Counted from the first letter of the stretch, positions 9,847 to 20,409 are shown. The stretch: DNA of 64,000 nt from CAWDDA01 sp963813345 (GCA_963813345.1 CAWEYR010000011.1:152370-216369); one strand, 5' to 3'. Notes: generated by a model from the letters alone, not told the origin. Program-made: numbers and translations.

Positions 9847-10743
9847 TTAGCTTTGTTGGTTGCGAGCTTTCATCAAGAGATCGATGAACGCGCGCGCGGC
9901 AAGTGTGAAGACTTTCCCTTTACGGTGAATGATCCCAATCTCACGCGTGAATGTGCCCTCGACGAATCCCACGGAAACAAGCGTTCCACTGCGGACTTCG
10001 TTGACCACTGAGTTCTTCGGCAGAATCGTTACGCCAATTCCAGCCTCTACACACCGCTTTATCGTTTCGATGTTGTCGAATTCCATCGAATAGCTCACGC
10101 GAACCCGGTGATCGCCAAGAAGCCGGTCAATCGCCTTCCTCGTCGGAATGTCGCGCTCGAAACCCACAAAGGGCTCCCCATTCAGACGAACGAGACTGAC
10201 ACGACGATGCCGTGCCAGCGAATGATCAGGACGACATACCAGGACCAGCTTTTCGCGGCGAAACGAAATCACCTGCAGACGCGGCTTACGAAGTGGGAGG
10301 GCAACGATCCCGAAATCGATCGTATTATTCAAACAGGCTTCATAGACCTTGTCCGTCCGGCTATACTCAAGCCTGACATTCACCTTCGGGTTCGCTTCGA
10401 TAAACTGTTTTACATAGGGCGGCAGGTGGTGAAGTCCGACGCTGTAAACGGTCGCGATGCGCAGCGTTCCAGCCAGGTGGTCTATGCCTGAGCTGAGCTC
10501 GTTTTCAAGCGCCAGAAAGCTCTCGACCATCTGCTTCGACACTGAATGGAGACGCCGGCCGGCCGCCGTCAGGACAACACCCTTGCGGTTGCCTCGTTCA
10601 ATCAAAGGCTGACTGAACCGGCTTTCGAGCATTCGCACCTGTTGGCTGACTGCTGACTGCGAAACGCGGTTGAGGGCCGCGGCCTTTGAGAAACTGCCGG
10701 TCTCTGCCAGATCACAAAAGGTCTTCAGTGTTTCGAGATGCAC
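9847..10743 (-). CDS. LysR-family transcriptional regulator between frd and sdh
   Basis: The product has 298 residues. A winged helix-turn-helix covers residues 1-62 (ETLKTFCDLAETGSFSKAAALNRVSQSAVSQQVRMLE). The effector-binding domain runs from 90 to 293, with the periplasmic-binding fold strands LRIATVYSVGLHHLPPYV and GVTILPKN. It is co-directional with frd and divergent from sdhCAB. The 128-base gap before sdhC holds a 15-bp palindrome suited to LysR binding. It plausibly controls one or both complex II operons. The inducer is unknown. Confidence 0.92.
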   Translation of the reverse strand: MHLETLKTFCDLAETGSFSKAAALNRVSQSAVSQQVRMLESRFSQPLIERGNRKGVVLTAAGRRLHSVSKQMVESFLALENELSSGIDHLAGTLRIATVYSVGLHHLPPYVKQFIEANPKVNVRLEYSRTDKVYEACLNNTIDFGIVALPLRKPRLQVISFRREKLVLVCRPDHSLARHRRVSLVRLNGEPFVGFERDIPTRKAIDRLLGDHRVRVSYSMEFDNIETIKRCVEAGIGVTILPKNSVVNEVRSGTLVSVGFVEGTFTREIGIIHRKGKVFTLAARAFIDLLMKARNQQS

Positions 10744-10753
10744 CGAAGGCTAT

Positions 10754-10768
10754 ATTAGCACAGCTAAT
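10754..10768. promoter_or_regulatory. LysR-type operator candidate, divergent lysR/sdhC region
   Basis: ATTAGC-ACA-GCTAAT is a perfect 15-bp dyad 10 bases upstream of the LysR start codon, in an AT-rich stretch. LysR proteins bind interrupted palindromes of this size between divergent genes. It could serve autoregulation and sdhCAB control. Confidence 0.5.
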
Positions 10769-10871
10769 TTAAAAGTTAAGTATTTTGAATTTGTCTTAAA
10801 TAGCTCAATCCTGATAGTCTCGAATGATGAGAGTGCGCGTTGAGAGGTGCTGCCATGAGAGGTGCTGAAAG

Positions 10872-11549
10872 ATGGTGAGCATCGGATTTCTCTTCAAATC
10901 GTCGCCTGGTAAGAAATACGTGATGGGAATCACGGGACTGCTCCTTTTTGGCTTTGTGATTGCCCATATGATCGGGAATCTGCAGATATTCCTCGGTCCA
11001 GAGGTGATCAACGAATATGCCGCGTCCCTCAAGGGGCTTCCCGCCCTGCTCTGGGCTCTTCGCCTCGGCCTCCTGCTTGTAGTCGTCCTTCACATTACAT
11101 CTGCAGTTCAGCTCGCGATCGAGAACCGCCGTGCGCGGCCACGCGGTTACGATACGGGGAAGCCCGTAGCATCGAGTTATGCCGCGCGAACCATACTGAT
11201 CACCGGACTCATAGTCTTCGCATTCATTCTTTTTCATCTTGCGCACTTCACTGCCGGTTTCGTTGATCCACAACTGCTCGAGCTGAGAGATGCAGTTGGC
11301 CGGCACGATGTTTACACGATGATGATCCGCGGTTTTTCAAGTCCGGTTGTTGCGGTGTTCTACATAGCAGCTACGGGACTTCTATGCCTTCATCTCAGTC
11401 ACGGTGTCTCGAGCTCGTTTCAATCGCTCGGGTTGAGAAGCAACAGCACGCTGCGCTTCTTCAAGCGAGTTGCAGCAATATCAGCGGCTCTCATCTTTAT
11501 CGGCAATTCATCTATCCCGGTGGCAATCCTCGCAGGTCTGGGAAAGTAG
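10872..11549 (+). CDS. sdhC: succinate dehydrogenase cytochrome b subunit, B-type
   Basis: The product has 225 residues and five predicted membrane segments (about 18-38, 58-80, 100-122, 150-175, 198-220). It matches the single large cytochrome b558 subunit of B-type complex II. Conserved His residues near helix faces (IAHMIGN, VLHITSA, LFHLAHF, LCLHLSHG) are suited to two hemes. ATG 10872 follows GAGAGGTG by 7 bases. The direct repeat GAGAGGTGCTG occurs twice in the leader. It is the first gene of sdhCAB. The class is different from the heme-less two-subunit anchor of the Frd operon next door. Confidence 0.93.
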   Translation: MVSIGFLFKSSPGKKYVMGITGLLLFGFVIAHMIGNLQIFLGPEVINEYAASLKGLPALLWALRLGLLLVVVLHITSAVQLAIENRRARPRGYDTGKPVASSYAARTILITGLIVFAFILFHLAHFTAGFVDPQLLELRDAVGRHDVYTMMIRGFSSPVVAVFYIAATGLLCLHLSHGVSSSFQSLGLRSNSTLRFFKRVAAISAALIFIGNSSIPVAILAGLGK

Positions 11550-11571
11550 ACGGCTGGAGGAAGGCGCGATC

Positions 11572-13491
11572 ATGAACGTCAATCTTGATTCCAGGACTCC
11601 CGGCGGACCACTTCCGATGAAGTGGACCAGCTACAAACAGGAGATGAAGCTCGTCAACCCGGCCAACCGGCGTCGCTTCGAAGTGATAGTCGTTGGAAGC
11701 GGACTCGCCGGCGCCTCGGCGGCCGCGACTCTCGGAGAGCTCGGCTACAACGTCTCCTGCTTCTGTTTTCAGGACAGTCCCCGGCGCGCTCACAGCATTG
11801 CCGCGCAGGGTGGCATCAATGCAGCCAAGAACTATCGCAATGACGGCGATAGTGTCTATCGCCTTTTTTACGACACGATCAAGGGAGGTGATTTTCGCGC
11901 GCGCGAAGCAAATGTCTATCGACTGGCTGAAGTCAGCGTCAATATTATCGATCAATGTGTCGCGCAGGGTGTCCCTTTTGCGCGCGAGTACGGCGGGATG
12001 CTTGACAACCGGTCATTCGGAGGAGCCCAGGTGTCGCGCACATTTTATGCAAGGGGTCAGACCGGTCAGCAACTTCTTCTTGGCGCGTACCAGGCACTCA
12101 GCCGCCAGATCCAAGCTGGTATGGTGAAGATGTATCCGCGAACTGAGATGCTGGACCTGGTTCTCATCGACGGTCACGCGAAAGGAATAGTCGTCAGAGA
12201 TCTCGTCTCCGGAGCGATTTCGTCGCACGCCGCAGATGCCGTCGTGCTTGCAACCGGTGGCTATGGCAACGTCTTTTTTCTTTCAACGAACGCGAAGGGT
12301 TGCAATGTCACGTCGACTTTCCGCGCTTACAAGAAGGGTGCACTTTTCGCCAATCCGTGTTTCACGCAGATTCATCCGACGTGCATTCCGGTAAGCGGCG
12401 ACTATCAGTCAAAGCTGACCCTGATGTCCGAATCCCTGCGCAATGACGGCCGTGTCTGGGTGCCCAGGACGCGCGGTAACACTCGTCACCCGTCAGAGAT
12501 TCCTGAAACTGATCGCGACTACTATCTCGAAAGGAAGTATCCGAGCTACGGCAATCTTGCGCCTCGGGACATCGCTTCGAGGGCAGCGAAGGAGGTCTGC
12601 GATGAAGGCCGCGGCATTGGCCCCGGTGGGCGAGGCGTCTACCTCGATTTTGCGGATTCGATCAGCAGAGTTGGTGAAAGCAAGATCCGCGAGCGCTATG
12701 GAAACCTCTTTGAAATGTATGAGCGCATTACCGGTGAGAATGCCTACAAGCAACCAATGCGAATCTACCCGGCGGTTCACTACACGATGGGTGGCTTGTG
12801 GGTTGACTACAACCTTATGAGCAATATCCCCGGTCTGTATGTTCTGGGTGAGGCAAACTTTTCAGATCACGGCGCAAATCGGCTGGGCGCGAGCGCGTTG
12901 ATGCAGGGGCTCGCTGACGGCTACTTTGTATTACCTAACACGATCGCAGGTTATTTCGCCGGGGGGCCGCAAAAGAAGTACGCCACCGATCACGTTGAAT
13001 TCAAGCATGCGGAGGAAGAGACGAGAGAACGGGCGCGACGCCTGCTCGGCATGAACGGCAAGAGGACTGTGACCGATTTCCATCGAGAGCTCGGAAAACT
13101 GATGTGGGACAAAGTTGGGATGGCGCGAAATGACGCCGGACTGAGGGAGGCTCTAAAACGAATCCCGGAAATCCGGCAGGAGTTCTGGGAGAATTTAACC
13201 GTCCCAGGCATAGGTGATGAACTCAATCAGTCGCTTGAGTACGCCGGAAGAGTCGCAGACTTTTTGGAATTCGCTGAACTACTGGCATTTGACGCTCTGC
13301 ATCGCGAAGAATCCTGCGGAGGCCACTTTCGCGAGGAATATCAGACAGACGATGGTGAAGCGCTGCGTAATGACGAGAAGTTTGCCTATGTAGCCAGCTG
13401 GGAATACAAAGGTGCCGATCAATACCCTGCTCTTCATCGCGAGCCACTCGTATACGAACAGGTGAGAATGACGCAGAGGAGCTATCGATGA
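11572..13491 (+). CDS. sdhA: succinate dehydrogenase flavoprotein subunit, B-type
   Basis: The product has 639 residues. ATG 11572 sits 8 bases after GGAGGAAGG, so the longer upstream extension is not used. FAD-binding VVGSGLAGASAAATLGELG spans about residues 40-58. The FAD-linking His is in RRAHSIAAQGGINAAKN (about 82). The active site includes HPTCIPVSGDYQSKLTLMSE, HYTMGGLWVD and GANRLGASAL. It is of the long SdhA type seen with single-anchor B-type enzymes. It oxidises succinate to fumarate. It overlaps sdhB by 4 bases. Confidence 0.95.
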   Translation: MNVNLDSRTPGGPLPMKWTSYKQEMKLVNPANRRRFEVIVVGSGLAGASAAATLGELGYNVSCFCFQDSPRRAHSIAAQGGINAAKNYRNDGDSVYRLFYDTIKGGDFRAREANVYRLAEVSVNIIDQCVAQGVPFAREYGGMLDNRSFGGAQVSRTFYARGQTGQQLLLGAYQALSRQIQAGMVKMYPRTEMLDLVLIDGHAKGIVVRDLVSGAISSHAADAVVLATGGYGNVFFLSTNAKGCNVTSTFRAYKKGALFANPCFTQIHPTCIPVSGDYQSKLTLMSESLRNDGRVWVPRTRGNTRHPSEIPETDRDYYLERKYPSYGNLAPRDIASRAAKEVCDEGRGIGPGGRGVYLDFADSISRVGESKIRERYGNLFEMYERITGENAYKQPMRIYPAVHYTMGGLWVDYNLMSNIPGLYVLGEANFSDHGANRLGASALMQGLADGYFVLPNTIAGYFAGGPQKKYATDHVEFKHAEEETRERARRLLGMNGKRTVTDFHRELGKLMWDKVGMARNDAGLREALKRIPEIRQEFWENLTVPGIGDELNQSLEYAGRVADFLEFAELLAFDALHREESCGGHFREEYQTDDGEALRNDEKFAYVASWEYKGADQYPALHREPLVYEQVRMTQRSYR

Positions 13492-14235
13492 ACCTGAAGC
13501 TGCGCGTCTGGCGTCAAAAGAATGCAATGTCTGAAGGCGGATTTGTCGACTACTCCGCGCGTGACGTCAGCCCTGACATGTCGTTCCTTGAGATGCTCGA
13601 TATCGTCAATGAGGAGTTGATCGCAAAGGGTGAAGAACCGATCGCTTTCGACCACGACTGCCGCGAAGGCATCTGCGGGACGTTGCGGACTCGTGATCAA
13701 TGGCGTTGCGCACGGTCCACTGAAAGCGACAACCACCTGCCAGTTGCACATGAGGTTCTTCACGGATGGTCAGAAGATCACAATCGAACCGTGGCGAGCG
13801 CGCGCATTTCCGGTGATCAAGGACCTCGTCGTCGATCGGAGCGCGTTTGACCGGATCATTCAATCGGGCGGTTACATTTCGGTATCTACCGGTGGTGTGC
13901 CGGATGGCAATGCGATTCCTATCGGCAAAGAGATCTCCGACCGTTCAATGGACGCGGCTCAATGCATCGGTTGCGGGGCGTGTGTAGCCGCTTGCAAGAA
14001 TGCATCAGCAATGCTCTTTGTTGCAGCCAAGGTCTCTCATCTCAGCCTGCTGCCGCAGGGTGCAGTTGAGCGTGAACGCCGCGTTGTCAACATGGTGGAT
14101 ACGATGGATCGCGAAGGATTCGGAAACTGCACAAACATCGGATCCTGCGAGGCCGTTTGCCCGAAGGAGATCACCCTCGACTCGATCGCGCTCATGAATC
14201 GCGAATACCTGAGAGCGAAGTGGCAGGGGAGGTAG
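13488..14235 (+). CDS. sdhB: succinate dehydrogenase iron-sulfur subunit, B-type, one frameshift
   Basis: The [2Fe-2S] motif is split by the frameshift. The first frame reads DHDCREGICGT, and the second continues CGLVINGVAHGPLKATTTCQ once one T of ACGTTGCGG (13683 or 13684) is removed. Further motifs are CIGCGACVAACKN and CTNIGSCEAVCPKE for the other two clusters. The length of 748 bases fits a single insertion. ATG 13488 overlaps the sdhA stop. With SdhA it forms the peripheral arm of the enzyme. Confidence 0.92.
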
Positions 14236-14456
14236 ACGGCAGGGGTTCAGTTTCAGCCCAGGGGAAAGTCTTTTGCACTGCGATTGAGATTTGAGATATG
14301 AGATAATTGTCATTCACGAAGCATTCTGCTGATCAATCTCGTCTCGGGATCTTCAAATGAGAATTCTCCTCCAGCGCTGAAGTTGAACTCCATAGCTCGG
14401 GATGGCTGCGGACGTGATCCTCGAACCGAAATAGTTATCCGGTCGTATCGATCCTC

Positions 14457-16945
14457 GTGTACAAACTTCGCGGCAGAAAATCTCGTTGGGTCTGGATTGC
14501 ACTGGTCGCATTGTCTCCGATTGCCTACATCCTCGGAGCCAAAATAGTTTCAAAGTACGATTCGATCGCGCAGGCCCATTTCACCTATGATCGCACTGAA
14601 GTCAGCGAAATCGCCGCCAGGTTTGCGAAGGAAAAGGGGCTCGACGTTACAGGCTGGGAGACTCTCGTCCATACGCGCGTACACAATCTGCTGCTCGTAT
14701 ACTTTCGAAATAAGCCCGGCGCCGACGCCGATCGACTCAAAGCGCTTGGGCCTCCCCTGAGTACATTCGTACTCTTTAGATCGCCTGACCGCAATCAGCA
14801 TATCGAAGTAAGGGTCGGACCCGAAGGACGAGTTGTGGGCTACAGCCGAAAACTCGCGGCTGATGCGAGTCCGAATGATCCTGGAGAGGCACGCTCGCTC
14901 GAGATCGCACGAGCAACACTTTCGTCGTGGCTGCTACCGGACGAGCAGAGCCGGCTGATCGGACCTGAAACAAAAGAACAGAGAGCCGCAGACTCGGTTA
15001 CGAGAAGCTACAGTTGGCGTCTCCCTGCAGCGTCCCACCCCGAACTCGATCTTCGGTACGAAGTCTCGGTACGCGGAGACGCAGGTGCTTGGAGAAACCA
15101 TTGAGAGCAAGGTACCCGAAGGTTTGTTTCGTGAGAATGAGCCTTTTGCGCGCTTCGGATTTCGGTTGAACCAACAACGCGTTTCCGGATTAACGGCGGT
15201 CAGCATCATTCTGTACTGGCTGGTGTTTGCTGTAGTGTTGATCCTGGGGATATATCGTTTCATACAGCGAGCAAGGCAGCGCGAGTTGTCGTACAAGCGC
15301 ATCGCCATCCTGACCGTCAATCATTGCATTCCTCTTTCTGGCGGTTATTCTCATCACAGATATCGCCACTTACGACCAGGCTATCCTGCGCAACACGTCA
15401 TTGCTCCCTATCTATATTGTCGGCACGATCTCATATCTTTTCATGGGACTGTTTGTAGCAATCGCGTATGGAAGTGGTGAAGGCGATATTCGCGAAGGTT
15501 TCCCAGGAAAGCTCACTTCTCTCGACGCGCTACTTACAGGAAAGCTCTTTTCGCGCAACGTTGCGCGTGCCGTCGTCATCGGTGCTGCCGTTGGCGGTTG
15601 GGGGTTTCTGCTACTTGAGCTCGTTCCCTTTTTCTGGCGTAACGTTCCCACAGCTGGAAAGAACATCGAAACATTCGATTTTCTTGTTGGCCGGGCTTCC
15701 TGGCTTTCTCCTTTTGTGATTCTTCCGATTGATGTCATCCTGACGATGACGGTCGCCATTCTGATTCCTGTGCCATTCATCCGGCGGCGCTTTCGCCGAG
15801 CATATGTTGTTGTGATTCTCGCATTCCTGTTTGGTTGGGTGGCGTGCACAGGATCGGCTGCGTACTTCTCGCCGTGGGTCGGAGCGGCGGCGCTCGGCAT
15901 CGTAAAGGCAGGAATTCTCCTCTTCCCTTTCTTCAGGTTCGATCTCCTGACCTCGCTCGTGAGTCTGGCGGTCCCCACTTTTGTTACGTCGATAGTTCAG
16001 TTCACAGCGCAGCCATCTTCGTCGCTCAACCGTTCCGGCTACATCGCACTCGCTATCGGCCTCGCGTTTCTCATATGCGAAATCTACTTTGCATTCAAAG
16101 GAAAGCTTTATAACGAAGAAGAGGTAGGCCCTCAGTATGCTCGCCATCTCGCCCAACGCCTGAATATGCAGGCAGAGGTCTCGGCGGCACGCGAGGCTCA
16201 GATACGACTCATGCCGCCGCTTGCGGATGCTCCGCCTGGCCTCGAGATTGCCGCGCAATGCCGGCCAGCACAGGAAGTAGGAGGAGACTACTACGAGGTC
16301 TTTGCGCTCGATGAAAACCGGACTGGAATATTCATGGCGGAAGGCGGTGGACAGGGTCTCGCCTCTGCGCTCTCAATTGCTTTTGCCAAGGGTTATATCC
16401 TGCCGAAAGTTACGGGGGCCCGGCACTCAGATGATTCACCGCTCGAGATTGTGCGCGGTCTTCAGACCCAGTTGCGGAAATCAGTGAGTCACAATTCAGA
16501 AATGGGAATTGTGTACGCCGTATTGGACTCCTCCGAGAAGACGATCAGGTACGCGCGAACAGGAGCTTATCCGCGCGTTTACGTCGGGCGACAAAGCGAA
16601 AGTAGCGCGTTGAGCCCAACCGAGGATGAGAACAAATTCGGGACTACACATGGAGCGGTGCCGGAATCGTTCACGGTAGCCTCAGGTTTGTTGGACCTCG
16701 AACCCGGTGACACGGTAATGGTCTTCACAGATGGCATAGCTCACGCAACTGGTCGCTCAGGCGAGGGCGTTGCCGATATCCTTTGGCGAGATATCCGCGC
16801 TGATGCGACCGACTCGCCCGAGAAGCTGCAACGCGATCTGGAGGAAGTCCTCGAGAAGACTGAAAAGCGAGCGGCGAACGCTCGAGTCGCAACTGATGAT
16901 CTCACGGCAATGGTTGTTCGGCTGAGCAGGGACTCATCCCAATGA
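14457..16945 (+). CDS. membrane PP2C-type phosphatase (RsbU/SpoIIE family), divergent catalytic motifs, two frameshifts
   Basis: GTG 14457 starts a product of about 829 residues. It has an N-terminal membrane anchor, an extracytoplasmic region (about 40-220), six or so membrane segments (about 240-540) and a cytoplasmic SpoIIE/RsbU phosphatase (about 590-825). The frame breaks near 15083 and near 15321. The second is an extra A: ACCGTCAATCATT should read ACCGTCATCATT. The phosphatase keeps FTDGIAH and TDDLTAMVV. However, the usual GGDxxD is GGDYYE, and ADVSGKG is AEGGGQG, so two metal-ligand Asp positions are Glu. It overlaps the next gene by 4 bases and shares its architecture, so the pair is probably an old tandem duplication. 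Confidence 0.85.
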
Positions 16946-19359
16946 GCGCACGCCGCGTACTTCTACTGATACTGTCCGGAGTTGCCGGCTACATTGTCCT
17001 GGCATTCATATTCCCATCCATTCAGCCTGTGGCAAAGTTGGGGGTTGATCTCGATCGTAACGGCGTTGTCGCTCTCGCCCGCAAGCACGCTGTATCGATT
17101 GAGCCCGAAGCCGCAACCTGGCCGGCTGGCGTTGAAGCCGTACTTGATCAGTCGGCGGAGCGCTATCTTGAAGACAAGCCGAAACCTGAAATCGCCGGTC
17201 TGATGTCGGTCATTTCTTCGCGCGTAACGTTGCCTGATCCTCGATCTCGAAAGCGGATTGAGATCACAATCAACGGAAAGGGTCGCATAATGGGTGTCAG
17301 CCGACAGGGTTGGACTCCGGATGCGACGCGCACTGTGTCGACCGATGACCAGAAGAATCTGGCGGAGGCTGCGCTCAAGCAGCTCGCAAATGACCAATGG
17401 CAAAGCTTCAGGTTCAAACAGAGCTCGATGACCGATTCTGCTACAAGAACCTTTGTCTGGGAGAAGAGTTCCGAGGGCGAGGACCGAGTCAAGCTCGTGG
17501 CGAACGCGTCACTTCAAAACGACATTATTATTCGGACTTCGATTAGTCCCGAGCTGAGCAACGACTACCGTGAAAGTATTCGCAGCGGCCGTTCGATTCT
17601 GCGCTGGATGGACTTTGTCTTTGTGCTTTTGCTCCTGCTGGGCACGCTTTTCGCACTGATCATCTATTTCCGCAATATCATTCGCAAAGAGGTGCGCCAT
17701 AGCTCGACGTTTCTCGCGTGGCTCGTCACTTTTGCCGCCATCGCGGTCTGGCTATTTAACGGTTCGATGTTTGAAGACATCCGTACAAGCATCGCATTCA
17801 GTTCTTCGGTGCAAGCGTCATCTCTGCGAATTTTGCTCTCGATTCTTGCCGTTTCAGCCGTGGCGATAGCCTTCAGCTTTCCGATCCCCATCTTTTGGGG
17901 CGCAGGATATCCTGAAGCATCAAGGCTCGTGCGCAACCCGCTGAGCCGTTTCGAGCTTTTCTTGAGAGGGAAGCTCCTGTCTCGCAAAGTTGGCTCCAGC
18001 ATTCTTGTCGGCCTCGCCCTCGGATGGGCGCTTCCCCTCATCGCCTTTGCCGCTGCAAAGCTGATGAAGGTCGGCGAGACCCCTCGCCTCGCAATCGAAG
18101 GGGTTTATGGTGATCTCTTCGCGGCCCGGTTCCCGTTACTTGTTCGGCCGCTGGAGTCGTCGGGCATAAAGCTCTACACCGTTTTCATTGTCTTTGTCTT
18201 TCTGCTTCCACTTCTTCTTCGCCGGTTCCGCAGATCAGCAGTTTGTCACGGCATTGCAATTTTTATCGGAGCCTTAAGCTTTCTTGGGTCAGACGAGTTC
18301 CATACGGGTGTCGCGGCAGCCGCGTTTTCGTCTCTTGCGACTATCGTTTTTCTCGACCGGCTTGTTTTTAAAGCGAGCTTCCTTGCGGCTGTGACAGCAT
18401 TGCTTTCGGGTGATTTCGCGATGAAGCTTTGCGCACTGCAGAGTCAACCTTCATCGAGTCTTCAATGGCATGGATGGTTGGGATGGACCCTGTTTGGTCT
18501 TGCGATTGCTGGTTCAGCTGCAGTTGCATTGCGCGGAAGGGTGCTCAGTGAAGAAGATGCTCGCGCGCGATGGTTCTCTGAAGATCAACTGGCAAATCGC
18601 GAAGAGCTCGCGCAGCTCAAGGCCCAGTTTCAGGTTGCGCGGAGAGCGCAGGAGCAGATGCTCCCCGATGAACCTCCGATAGTGCCCGGCGTAGAGATTG
18701 CCGCAGTCTGTCAGCCGGCGCGGGAAGTAGGCGGCGATCTTTTTGATTTTCTGCAACTGCCGAACGGTCGTATCGGAATCGTTGTGGCAGACGTCTCAGG
18801 CAAAGGCGTGCCGGCGGCGCTCTATATGACGCTGACAAAAGGTCTGCTGGCATCTATTGCCGAAACAACATCGGATCCGGCAGAAATCGTGCGCGAGGTA
18901 AACAGGCACCTTTATGTTGCGTGTAAACGAAAGATGTTTGTCACCCTCCTTCTGGGAGTCGTCGATCCGCAGTCTCGAACGTTCGCGTACGTCCGCGCGG
19001 GTCATAATCCTCCCGTTTGGCGAAGCGAAACCAACCGCGAAACAACCCTCCTCGGCGCGCGGGGCATTGGGCTTGGTCTTACGTCCGGTGAGCTATTCGA
19101 TCGCACACTCGAACTCGAAGAGATCGTTCTCCGGCCGAGCGATCTGCTGCTCCTCTATTCAGATGGAATCTCAGAAGCAATGAATGAAGCGCGCGAGGAG
19201 TACGGCGAAACGCGTCTCAAGGATGTTGCTTCGCGAGCCGATGGGATGAGTGCAGAGAAAGTGAAGGACCTCATTCTCGCTGATGTCCGATCGTTTCTTG
19301 GTCGTACTCCGCCTCAAGATGATCAGACGCTGGTGGTTTTGAGGGTGTTGAATGAATGA
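16942..19359 (+). CDS. membrane PP2C-type phosphatase (RsbU/SpoIIE family)
   Basis: The product has 805 residues and is intact. It has an N-terminal anchor, an extracytoplasmic domain (about 25-205), multiple membrane segments (about 215-525), then a linker helix (REELAQLKAQFQVARRAQEQML) and a C-terminal phosphatase (about 560-800). All canonical motifs are present: GGDLFDFL, ADVSGKGVPAAL, YSDGISEA and PQDDQTLVV. It would dephosphorylate a STAS antagonist such as the one at 19.6 kb after sensing a membrane or external signal. ATG overlaps the preceding gene's stop. Confidence 0.9.
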   Translation: MSARRVLLLILSGVAGYIVLAFIFPSIQPVAKLGVDLDRNGVVALARKHAVSIEPEAATWPAGVEAVLDQSAERYLEDKPKPEIAGLMSVISSRVTLPDPRSRKRIEITINGKGRIMGVSRQGWTPDATRTVSTDDQKNLAEAALKQLANDQWQSFRFKQSSMTDSATRTFVWEKSSEGEDRVKLVANASLQNDIIIRTSISPELSNDYRESIRSGRSILRWMDFVFVLLLLLGTLFALIIYFRNIIRKEVRHSSTFLAWLVTFAAIAVWLFNGSMFEDIRTSIAFSSSVQASSLRILLSILAVSAVAIAFSFPIPIFWGAGYPEASRLVRNPLSRFELFLRGKLLSRKVGSSILVGLALGWALPLIAFAAAKLMKVGETPRLAIEGVYGDLFAARFPLLVRPLESSGIKLYTVFIVFVFLLPLLLRRFRRSAVCHGIAIFIGALSFLGSDEFHTGVAAAAFSSLATIVFLDRLVFKASFLAAVTALLSGDFAMKLCALQSQPSSSLQWHGWLGWTLFGLAIAGSAAVALRGRVLSEEDARARWFSEDQLANREELAQLKAQFQVARRAQEQMLPDEPPIVPGVEIAAVCQPAREVGGDLFDFLQLPNGRIGIVVADVSGKGVPAALYMTLTKGLLASIAETTSDPAEIVREVNRHLYVACKRKMFVTLLLGVVDPQSRTFAYVRAGHNPPVWRSETNRETTLLGARGIGLGLTSGELFDRTLELEEIVLRPSDLLLLYSDGISEAMNEAREEYGETRLKDVASRADGMSAEKVKDLILADVRSFLGRTPPQDDQTLVVLRVLNE

Positions 19360-19569
19360 CGAGCCCAGGCTGATCTGCCATTGATTTGTCATTTGTCGTG
19401 TGCACCTGGGATGCGAGCCGAATGGTAAATGATCGCTGAGAATGCAATCGATCATGATGTCGTTGGACTCTGACAGTCGAGCCAATGACGCTGCGAATCA
19501 CAAGAGGCTTCGCCCAGGCGGTACAACTTGCTTATGTTAGAATCGTAAGACTTTACTGGAGGATTTGGC

Positions 19570-19941
19570 GTGCCTAACCCGTTTTCATTGGACATAGTTG
19601 AAAAAGACGGATTCTCGTTGATACATCTTGAGGGTTATCTTGATGCCCATACCGCTCCGCAATTCGAGGCGGCAATCCAATCCGAGATCGATTCCGAACA
19701 CTATGCGCTCATTGTCGATTGCTCAAAGCTGACATACATTTCTTCTGCGGGTCTCGGTGTGTTCATGACCTTCGTCGAAGAAGTGCGAGAGCACGGCGGC
19801 GACATTAAGCTTTGCGGCCTTGTCTCGAGGGTTCGGCACACATTCGAGATTCTCGGCTTCCAGGACATCTTTGACCTGCTCGACGATGTACCTTCGGCAG
19901 TTCAGCGCTTTGGCGAGAAGAAGACTGCGGAGGGAGCGTGA
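19570..19941 (+). CDS. STAS-domain anti-sigma factor antagonist (RsbV/SpoIIAA-like)
   Basis: The product has 123 residues. GTG 19570 follows GGAGG by 7 bases. The STAS fold is clear: LIHLEGYLDAHTAPQFE, then ALIVDCSKLTYISSAGLGVFM, where the SSAG Ser (about residue 57) is the site such proteins use for phosphorylation by an RsbW-type kinase. It overlaps the next gene by 4 bases, the usual pairing of antagonist and anti-sigma kinase. Confidence 0.93.
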   Translation: MPNPFSLDIVEKDGFSLIHLEGYLDAHTAPQFEAAIQSEIDSEHYALIVDCSKLTYISSAGLGVFMTFVEEVREHGGDIKLCGLVSRVRHTFEILGFQDIFDLLDDVPSAVQRFGEKKTAEGA

Positions 19942-20378
19942 CAATGGCGGCGTTCGAGAGGAAGTTCAAGCTTCACGTGCCCTCGTCGACTGAAAATCTC
20001 GCGTTGATCCGCGAATTTGTCACCTTGATAGGGGCGCAGGCCGGCCTCGACGAGTCAGAGGTAGCGAACATTGAACTCGCCGTCGACGAAGCCTGCGCAA
20101 ATGTAATCGAGCATGCTTATGGAAATGATACTTCGCACGAAGTCGTAGTACGGGCAATCTTCGACAATGACGAGCTGTCAATAAACGTTGAAGATTCCGG
20201 TCGCGGGTTCAATCCGGATTCGGTGGTTCAGGAGGAACTGGATGAGCTTATTTCGAAACACAAATCAGGTGGCCTTGGGATGAGACTGATAAGACAACTC
20301 ATGGACGAGGTTCATTACGAGATCGTGCCCGGACGCAAGAACGAGCTTCAAATGAAGAAGCGGCTCCGCAAAGCTTAA
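19938..20378 (+). CDS. RsbW-like anti-sigma factor / Ser kinase (HATPase)
   Basis: The product has 146 residues from GTG 19938. ATG 19944 is an alternative start two codons later. GHKL ATPase boxes are present: N box ELAVDEACANVIEHAYG (about 47-63), G1 box VEDSGRGFNP (about 91-100), and G2 box KSGGLGMRLIRQLMD (about 113-127). Family members bind a sigma factor or other target and phosphorylate the STAS antagonist. No sigma factor gene lies in the window, so the target is unknown. Confidence 0.92.
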   Translation: MTMAAFERKFKLHVPSSTENLALIREFVTLIGAQAGLDESEVANIELAVDEACANVIEHAYGNDTSHEVVVRAIFDNDELSINVEDSGRGFNPDSVVQEELDELISKHKSGGLGMRLIRQLMDEVHYEIVPGRKNELQMKKRLRKA

Positions 20379-20409
20379 ACCGCCGGACCTTCCTGTCAAT
20401 CGGGTTTCA

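Noticed and set aside
14236..14456. Possible promoter or small RNA between sdhB and the first phosphatase
   Set aside because: Only a short GATTTGAGATATGAG-type motif like that at 55.1 kb is seen; no clear -35/-10 pair or stable hairpin.
19360..19569. Promoter for the STAS gene at TAGAAT (19538)
   Set aside because: No acceptable -35 hexamer at 16-18 bases.
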